This document shows positions 60,349 through 64,000 of a stretch of 64,000 nucleotides of DNA, one piece after another. The DNA is from RGIG4097 sp964550635 (GTDB lineage: Bacteria; Bacillota; Clostridia; Christensenellales; CAG-917): assembly GCA_964550635.1 (NCBI GenBank), contig CAZJZV010000002.1, positions 113,151-177,150 on the forward strand, written 5' to 3'. The translations under genes were made by a program, and so were the position numbers. Each line of letters starts with the position of its first letter. Position 1 is the stretch's first letter. The notes below the pieces were generated by a model that ran no database searches, had not been told where the DNA came from, and saw nothing but the letters and a program-made list of their open reading frames with translations.

Positions 60349-61352
60349 GAGTTATTGCCGGCAAATACCGTGGAAAAAGACTTATATCCCCGTCCGACGA
60401 TAAGGTGCGACCGACTACGGATAGGATAAAAGAAACCGTATTCAACGTGCTACAATTCAAGGTGGAAGGCGCAAAAGTGCTCGACTTGTTTTCGGGGAGC
60501 GGTGCGCTTGGTATCGAATGCTTGTCAAGGGGTGCGGAAAGCGTAGTCTTTGCAGACAAAAGCCCCGCAAGCGTGGAACTCACCAAAAAGAATTTGCAAG
60601 GAGTTGACGGTGATTATAGAGTGATATGTGCGGACTTTATCGGCGCACTCAACTCACTCGGCGGAAAATTCGACCTTATCTTTCTCGATCCGCCTTATGA
60701 TACTAATCTTGGCGAAATCGCAATCGAACTGATTGTGAAAAAGGATATGTTATCCGATGACGGAGTGATCTATTTCGAGCACTCGAAGTCGAAAGAGTAC
60801 GTCCCGCCGAAAGGCTACAAAACTCGCACAAAACCTATGGGTTACACAGTGTCGGAGTTCATCTCGCACAAGTCCGTTGCTATGTTGACCGGTAGTTTCG
60901 ATCCCATAACGAAAGGGCATATGGCACTTCTCGATTACGCACTTTCGCGCTATGACGAAGTGGTCATCGGTTGTCTTGTCAATCCCGCCAAAGAATACTT
61001 GTTTTCCGCAGAAGAAAGGGTTGAAATCATCAAATCGGCGGTTGAAGGTGTTAAAAACGTCAAAGTAGCGTATAGCGAAGGTACGGCGGTCGACCTTGCA
61101 AAAGATATGGGCGCAACCGTATTCGTGCGCGGAGTACGCGATGAAAACGACCGCGCGTATGAAGAAGAAATGAGAGAATACAATCTTTCTCACGGCGGAA
61201 TCGATACGGATATAGCGGTCATAGACGGATATAAATCCGTGTCGTCCACGAAAGCGCGGGAAGAAATTTTGAAATCGGACTTCCGTTTGTTGCCCGCAGG
61301 TGCTATAATGACTGTGCAGAATATCATCAAAAATAAAAATATAAACGAGTAA
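60345..61352 (+). CDS. Fusion of 16S rRNA methyltransferase RsmD and phosphopantetheine adenylyltransferase CoaD
   Basis: One 335-residue frame holds two whole enzymes. Residues 1-178: RsmD, with RVIAGKYRGKRL, the SAM site VLDLFSGSGALGIE and catalytic LDPPYD; it methylates G966 of 16S rRNA. Residues 180-335: CoaD, with TGSFDPITKGHMALLDYAL, the FVRGVRDENDRAYEEEM block and SSTKAREEI; it makes dephospho-CoA. The genes are neighbours in many Bacillota. Here the junction EFISHKSVAMLTGSFDP has no stop and no linker. An internal start at Met180 has no ribosome site. Confidence 0.93.
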   Translation: MRVIAGKYRGKRLISPSDDKVRPTTDRIKETVFNVLQFKVEGAKVLDLFSGSGALGIECLSRGAESVVFADKSPASVELTKKNLQGVDGDYRVICADFIGALNSLGGKFDLIFLDPPYDTNLGEIAIELIVKKDMLSDDGVIYFEHSKSKEYVPPKGYKTRTKPMGYTVSEFISHKSVAMLTGSFDPITKGHMALLDYALSRYDEVVIGCLVNPAKEYLFSAEERVEIIKSAVEGVKNVKVAYSEGTAVDLAKDMGATVFVRGVRDENDRAYEEEMREYNLSHGGIDTDIAVIDGYKSVSSTKAREEILKSDFRLLPAGAIMTVQNIIKNKNINE

Positions 61353-61362
61353 GAGGAAAATT

Positions 61363-61812
61363 ATGGATACTTTGGATTCTTTGTTGAACGAAATCGAAAG
61401 CGAAATTCTCCGCGCCAAAAAGGCTACCTTTTCAAGTACGGATATCGTCGTCAATCGTCAAACCATGCTCAACCTTTTAACTAGACTTCGCGCGTCCTAT
61501 CCCGTCGTCGTCAGAGAGGCGGAACAAATCAAAAAGGATAGAGACGAAATCCTTTCCAAAGCGGAAGCCTATGCCAACGATACTATGGACAAGGCGGAAG
61601 AGAAGGCAAGACAAATGATGAACGAAACCGAAATCATCAGACAGGCAACCCGCGACGCCGAAGATATGCGCGCCGAGGCGGAAGAGTCCTATCGTAAAAT
61701 GGATTACGAATCCCGCTCGCTCGCATTCAATATCCTTGACAGTGCGGAAAAGGCGATGCGCGAAAGCATGTCCATCATCAACGAGCGCAAACGCAAACTC
61801 ATCGAAGAATAG
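61363..61812 (+). CDS. Coiled-coil protein, V-ATPase subunit H-like
   Basis: A 149-residue, highly charged, helical protein. The N-terminus (about 1-50) has LLNEIESEILRAKKATF and VVNRQTMLNLLTRLRASYP. The rest is a long coiled coil with KAEAYANDTMDKAEEKARQM. It matches a family found directly after coaD in Clostridia, sometimes labelled ATPase. Role unknown; a scaffold or division-related role is speculation. Confidence 0.75.
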   Translation: MDTLDSLLNEIESEILRAKKATFSSTDIVVNRQTMLNLLTRLRASYPVVVREAEQIKKDRDEILSKAEAYANDTMDKAEEKARQMMNETEIIRQATRDAEDMRAEAEESYRKMDYESRSLAFNILDSAEKAMRESMSIINERKRKLIEE

Positions 61813-61956
61813 TCATTGCAGATAGGTTTTCAACGCCTGTTGAAGTAGATTGAGAAAGTGAACTGTCCGCGCGATTTCGTCCTTGTCGGAGTGATTTGCG
61901 ATCGCTTCTGCAACCGAAATCGCGAGCGTATTCATTGAAAAAGCGGTTTCTTTCAT
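61813..61956 (-). CDS. Small protein, DUF6774-like, possibly leaderless
   Basis: A 47-residue ORF reading MKETAFSMNTLAISVAEAI and on through HSDKDEIARTVHFLNLLQQ. The amphipathic make-up and the Asp-Glu-Ile/Leu core resemble small DUF6774 proteins of Clostridia, which is a tentative match. Codons look native to this genome. There is no ribosome site, but TTGTCA and TATATT (18-base spacer) put the predicted transcript start at the ATG. Its stop abuts the end of the coiled-coil gene on the other strand. Confidence 0.5.
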   Translation of the reverse strand: MKETAFSMNTLAISVAEAIANHSDKDEIARTVHFLNLLQQALKTYLQ

Positions 61957-62006
61957 ATTACAATATATTTACTTAACAAAAATGTTGACAAAATAGATTA
62001 TTTTTC

Positions 62007-62035
62007 TTGACAACGCAAGGTCAAAGTCATATAAT
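62007..62035 (+). promoter_or_regulatory. Consensus promoter of tRNA-Leu(GAG)
   Basis: Perfect TTGACA (62007-62012), 17-base spacer, perfect TATAAT (62030-62035), 13 bases before the tRNA. Confidence 0.92.
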
Positions 62036-62048
62036 AATCTCATCTTGT

Positions 62049-62131
62049 GCGGCCATGGCGGAACTGGCAGACGCGTACGTTTGAGGGGCGTATGGGAGAC
62101 CGTCCGAGTTCAAGTCTCGGTGGCCGCACCA
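62049..62131 (+). tRNA. tRNA-Leu(GAG)
   Basis: An 83-base class II tRNA with encoded CCA. Acceptor arms GCGGCCA and TGGCCGC; D-arm with TGGCAGACGC; anticodon stem TACGT / GCGTA around loop TTGAGGG, giving GAG; short variable arm; T-arm with GTTCAAGTC. Reads CUC/CUU leucine codons. Confidence 0.97.
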
Positions 62132-62132
62132 A

Positions 62133-62165
62133 AAAAGACGAACATTGTTGTTCGTCTTTTTTTTT
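62133..62165 (+). terminator. Terminator after tRNA-Leu(GAG)
   Basis: AAAGACGAAC / GTTCGTCTTT stem with an ATTGTT loop and a long T-run. Confidence 0.92.
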
Positions 62166-62170
62166 GCGCT

Positions 62171-62183
62171 CACCGAGACTTGA
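62171..62183. repeat. Inverted 13-base fragment of the tRNA-Leu(GAG) T-arm
   Basis: CACCGAGACTTGA is the exact reverse complement of 62110-62122 inside the tRNA. It is followed by mini-hairpins (TGCAAC-TTC-GTTGCA and TGCACC-TGC-GGTGCA). Confidence 0.75.
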
Positions 62184-62270
62184 TGCAACTTCGTTGCACT
62201 TGCACCTGCGGTGCAAACTCGGACTCCGTCCATCGTGACGCTCCGCTATTACGCTCGTTTCACTTCGCTA

Positions 62271-62291
62271 CAAGTACTCGGTGGTCGCACC
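62271..62291. repeat. Degenerate direct copy of the tRNA-Leu(GAG) 3' end
   Basis: CAAGTACTCGGTGGTCGCAC with the next CA repeats the last 20 bases of the tRNA (CAAGTCTCGGTGGCCGCACC) with one inserted base and one change, again followed by an A-run and a terminator. It cannot be a functional tRNA: no 5' part is present. Confidence 0.75.
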
Positions 62292-62296
62292 AAAAA

Positions 62297-62327
62297 AAAA
62301 GCACTTTCGTAAGGAAGTGCTTTTTTT
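62297..62327 (+). terminator. Second terminator-like hairpin, behind the tRNA 3'-end copy
   Basis: AGCACTT / AAGTGCT stem (7 bp, eight-base loop) flanked by an A-run and followed by seven T. It mirrors the tRNA-terminator arrangement of the true gene. Confidence 0.8.
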
Positions 62328-62329
62328 AA

Positions 62330-62443
62330 TGATATACGTTCCTGACGGAACGCATGATATATGGCGTGCGCCATATGATATACGCTTTGCGTATGATATA
62401 TGCCTGCGGCATATTTTTGATTTAGTTTTTGGAACGTATATCA
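62330..62443. repeat. Nested multi-hairpin (cruciform) element with TGATATA linkers
   Basis: An outer 13-bp inverted repeat TGATATACGTTCC (62330-62342) / GGAACGTATATCA (62431-62443) encloses three perfect small hairpins: ATATGGCG-TG-CGCCATAT (62359-62376), ATACGC-TTT-GCGTAT (62380-62394) and ATATGCC-TGC-GGCATAT (62398-62414). They are separated by the repeated word TGATATA. A fourth hairpin, CGTTCC-TGAC-GGAACG (62337-62352), competes with the outer stem. Short + and - ORFs over it are artefacts of the repeats. Confidence 0.8.
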
Positions 62444-62510
62444 TATCATGCTTGCTCGGAATGTGATGGAAATCACTCCGCGGACATCTATGTTTTAAGT
62501 TATAGCAAAG

Positions 62511-62539
62511 TTGACAAAACAAATAAAAGTGGTTACACT
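62511..62539 (+). promoter_or_regulatory. Promoter of the GNAT acetyltransferase gene
   Basis: TTGACA (62511-62516), 17-base spacer, TACACT (62534-62539), 26 bases before the ATG. Confidence 0.75.
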
Positions 62540-62565
62540 TAACGATGCAATGAAGGAGTGCAATT

Positions 62566-63189
62566 ATGAATAATGATTTAGTTATTAGGTTGTCAAGGAA
62601 AGATGAATGCCGAGAAATTGAAAATTTGGTCAGAGAATCTTTTTGGAACGTCTATCGTCCGGGATGCCTTGAACATTTTGTTTTGCATGAAATGCGCAAC
62701 CATAGCGATTTTATTCCTGAATTGAATTACGTTTTAGAAAAGGACGGAAAAATAATCGGACAGAACGTATTCGTCAATGCGGTAATTAAAGGGGATGACG
62801 GAAGAGATATTGCCATTGCTACAATGGGACCTATTTGCATAGCACCCGAGTTCAAACGTCAAGGTTACGGAAAAATTTTGCTCGACTACACGTTGGAAAA
62901 AGCAAAAGAATACGGCATAAAAGCGGTGTGTTTTGAAGGTGATATTGCTTTCTACGGCAAAAGCGGATTTGATTTTGCAAGCAAATTCAACGTTCGTTAT
63001 CACGGATTGCCTGAAGGGGAAGATTCTTCGTTTTTCTTGTGCAAAGAGTTGGAAAAAGGGTATCTAGACGGCGTTTCGGGAGAGTATGCAACACCTGAAT
63101 GTTATTTTGTTGACGAAAATGATGCAGAAAAATTTGACAGAGATTTTCCGTATAAAGAGAAGAAAAAGATCGAAGGACAGATTTTCTGA
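62566..63189 (+). CDS. GNAT family N-acetyltransferase
   Basis: A 207-residue acetyltransferase. The acetyl-CoA site is MGPICIAPEFKRQGYGKILLD with VxxxxRxxGxG/A replaced by the usual variant FKRQGYGK near residue 105. DIAFYGKSGFDFASKF is the late conserved block. A C-terminal extension of about 50 residues is specific to predicted N-acetyltransferases of the YhbS type. Substrate unknown. Codons are more AT-rich than in the neighbouring housekeeping genes, and a repeat cluster lies upstream. Confidence 0.87.
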   Translation: MNNDLVIRLSRKDECREIENLVRESFWNVYRPGCLEHFVLHEMRNHSDFIPELNYVLEKDGKIIGQNVFVNAVIKGDDGRDIAIATMGPICIAPEFKRQGYGKILLDYTLEKAKEYGIKAVCFEGDIAFYGKSGFDFASKFNVRYHGLPEGEDSSFFLCKELEKGYLDGVSGEYATPECYFVDENDAEKFDRDFPYKEKKKIEGQIF

Positions 63190-63242
63190 CGTGACAAAGC
63201 CGTTTGCTTTTCAAGAAAATGTGACAAATATCGTATATTCTC

Positions 63243-63271
63243 TTGAAATGGGCGGGCGTTTGGTGTAAAAT
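63243..63271 (+). promoter_or_regulatory. Promoter of the phosphoribosyltransferase gene
   Basis: TTGAAA (63243-63248), 17-base spacer, TAAAAT (63266-63271), 17 bases before the ATG. Confidence 0.75.
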
Positions 63272-63288
63272 CATCGTAGAGGTAACTT

Positions 63289-63825
63289 ATGAAAACGTAT
63301 AGAGTTGATATCAAAGGTTTTGAAACCGATTTGCCCATTCTTCCTCTTCCGTGCGGAGTGGAAATTTGCTTTTTCAATCTTCACGGAGATAGCGAACTCA
63401 CCGAGCATTGCGGAAAAGAAATCGCGAAACTCCTTGACGGTGCGGACGTCATCATAACCGCGGAAAGCAAAGGTTTGCAACTAGCGCACGTTACGGCACG
63501 CGAACTTGGGCATCGCTATTATGCAGTCGCAAGAAAGAGCAAGAAACTCTATATGCAAGACGGAATCGAAGTCGAATACGGCAGTTCGATCACCACGGGC
63601 AAGGCACAATGCTTGTATCTCTCGAAACACGACGTTGACCTGATCAACGGCAAGAAAGTCGCAATCGTAGATGACGTAGTGTCCACGGGCGCATCCCTTG
63701 AAGGACTTGAAAGGCTTGTCGAAAAAGCAGGCGGTATCGTCTACAAAAAGGCGTTCGTGCTTGCAGAAGGGGAGGCGGCAAACAGAGAAGACGTCGTCTA
63801 CCTTGCAACGATACCCCTTCTTTGA
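63289..63825 (+). CDS. Type I phosphoribosyltransferase, adenine-PRT-like
   Basis: A 178-residue PRTase with the PRPP-binding signature VAIVDDVVSTGASLEGLERL near residue 122 and an upstream flexible-loop region YYAVARKSKKLYM like that of adenine phosphoribosyltransferase. The N-terminal 35 residues differ from Apt, so the base is uncertain: adenine or xanthine are the best guesses. Monocistronic, with promoter and terminator. Confidence 0.85.
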   Translation: MKTYRVDIKGFETDLPILPLPCGVEICFFNLHGDSELTEHCGKEIAKLLDGADVIITAESKGLQLAHVTARELGHRYYAVARKSKKLYMQDGIEVEYGSSITTGKAQCLYLSKHDVDLINGKKVAIVDDVVSTGASLEGLERLVEKAGGIVYKKAFVLAEGEAANREDVVYLATIPLL

Positions 63826-63840
63826 TTTGAAATAGCGTTT

Positions 63841-63871
63841 GAACTGCGTTCGTGATGAGCGCAGTTTTTTT
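63841..63871 (+). terminator. Terminator after the phosphoribosyltransferase gene
   Basis: AACTGCG / CGCAGTT stem with an 11-base loop and a run of seven T. Confidence 0.85.
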
Positions 63872-63917
63872 ATTGAAAGTATAAAAGTGATTTTTGTTTT
63901 TGTTGGATATGTAAAAG

Positions 63918-63945
63918 AAAACCCGCCGAAAACGGCGGGTTTTTG
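63918..63945. terminator. Second strong hairpin, terminator-like in both directions
   Basis: AAACCCGCCG-AAAA-CGGCGGGTTT, 10-bp stem with A-run before and T-run after. It may end transcription arriving from beyond the right edge. Confidence 0.85.
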
Positions 63946-63958
63946 GTTGTAACACAAA

Positions 63959-63981
63959 ACCACCAGATAGTCTGGTGGTTC
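63959..63981. repeat. 10-bp hairpin at the right edge, possible mobile-element end
   Basis: AACCACCAGA-TAG-TCTGGTGGTT is a perfect hairpin followed by CAGTAGAGGTTTACCGG to the window edge. Subterminal hairpins of this sort are found at ends of IS200/IS605-type elements, but the sequence stops before any transposase could be seen. Confidence 0.45.
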
Positions 63982-64000
63982 AGTAGAGGTTTACCGGTGA

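Noticed and set aside
62281..62466. 61-codon ORF across the nested hairpin element
   Set aside because: Its YDI/RFAYDI repeats simply mirror the TGATATA-linked hairpins; no ribosome site.

Overview
The window looks like chromosomal DNA of an anaerobic, endospore-lineage Bacillota, most likely an uncultivated gut Clostridia. Supporting this are the conserved yqfC-yqfD-phoH-pgpH-ybeY-era-recO block, ferredoxin-dependent indolepyruvate oxidoreductase, meso-diaminopimelate dehydrogenase, GGGtGRT protein with an NifU-like scaffold, strong Shine-Dalgarno sites and TTGACA/TATAAT promoters with 17-nt spacers. The species cannot be told from the sequence. Genes are densely packed, with many ATGA-type overlaps, and most lie on the + strand.

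Layout. 1-8.2 kb: topoisomerase subunits B (cut by the window edge) and A, a DUF1846 protein, oligoendopeptidase F, a small lipoprotein and replicative helicase DnaB. 8.4-17.9 kb: a sporulation/RNA-metabolism run (YqfC, YqfD, PhoH, PgpH, YbeY, Era, RecO), followed by a lipoprotein, the threonylcarbamoyl-AMP synthase and a low-molecular-weight phosphatase. 17.9-22.1 kb: ferritin-like protein, SecG, SmpB, acetylhomoserine-type methionine synthesis (MetY, MetA), DUF1292 and tRNA-Leu(CAA). 22.2-23.8 kb: a gene-poor island of hairpins, inverted repeats, a MITE-like element and an Ltp-family lipoprotein. 23.9-31.7 kb: M20 peptidase, pyrophosphatase, a GlpA-like/GlpB-like/DUF1667 redox trio, a ComEC-like channel lacking its usual nuclease-like domain, and an acidic membrane-anchored protein. 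31.9-35.2 kb: GGGtGRT/NifU-like pair on the - strand, then an XRE regulator divergent from a BspA-like repeat lipoprotein and sharing an operator-rich spacer with it. 35.4-46.8 kb: TyrS, YigZ, IlvE, RecX, NnrD, a lone MazF-type toxin, Ddh, HAD phosphatase, lipid kinase, PgsA and ValS. 46.8-50.7 kb: four consecutive membrane or lipid-related genes of unknown role. 50.8-58.8 kb: aconitase-family hydratase, then an aryl/acyl-CoA module (acyl-CoA ligase, IorA, IorB, PaaK-like ligase, ACT protein). 58.8-62.0 kb: alanine racemase, formyl-THF cyclo-ligase, a fused RsmD-CoaD protein, a coiled-coil protein and a tiny antisense ORF. 62.0-64.0 kb: tRNA-Leu(GAG), a second repeat cluster with a nested multi-hairpin element, an acetyltransferase, a phosphoribosyltransferase, and a hairpin at the right edge that may belong to a mobile element.

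How the genes fit together. The 2-oxoacid:ferredoxin oxidoreductase and two CoA ligases suggest fermentation of aromatic amino acids through aryl-CoA. MetA carries Glu111, which fits acetylhomoserine feeding MetY. Alr and Ddh supply peptidoglycan amino acids. PgsA and the lipid kinase handle phospholipid synthesis and turnover. The most unusual items are the RsmD-CoaD fusion, domain-reduced ComEC and PgpH, the ACTATAGT-operator module, the nested cruciform at 62.33-62.44 kb, and tRNA-Leu 3'-end fragments next to the tRNA gene.
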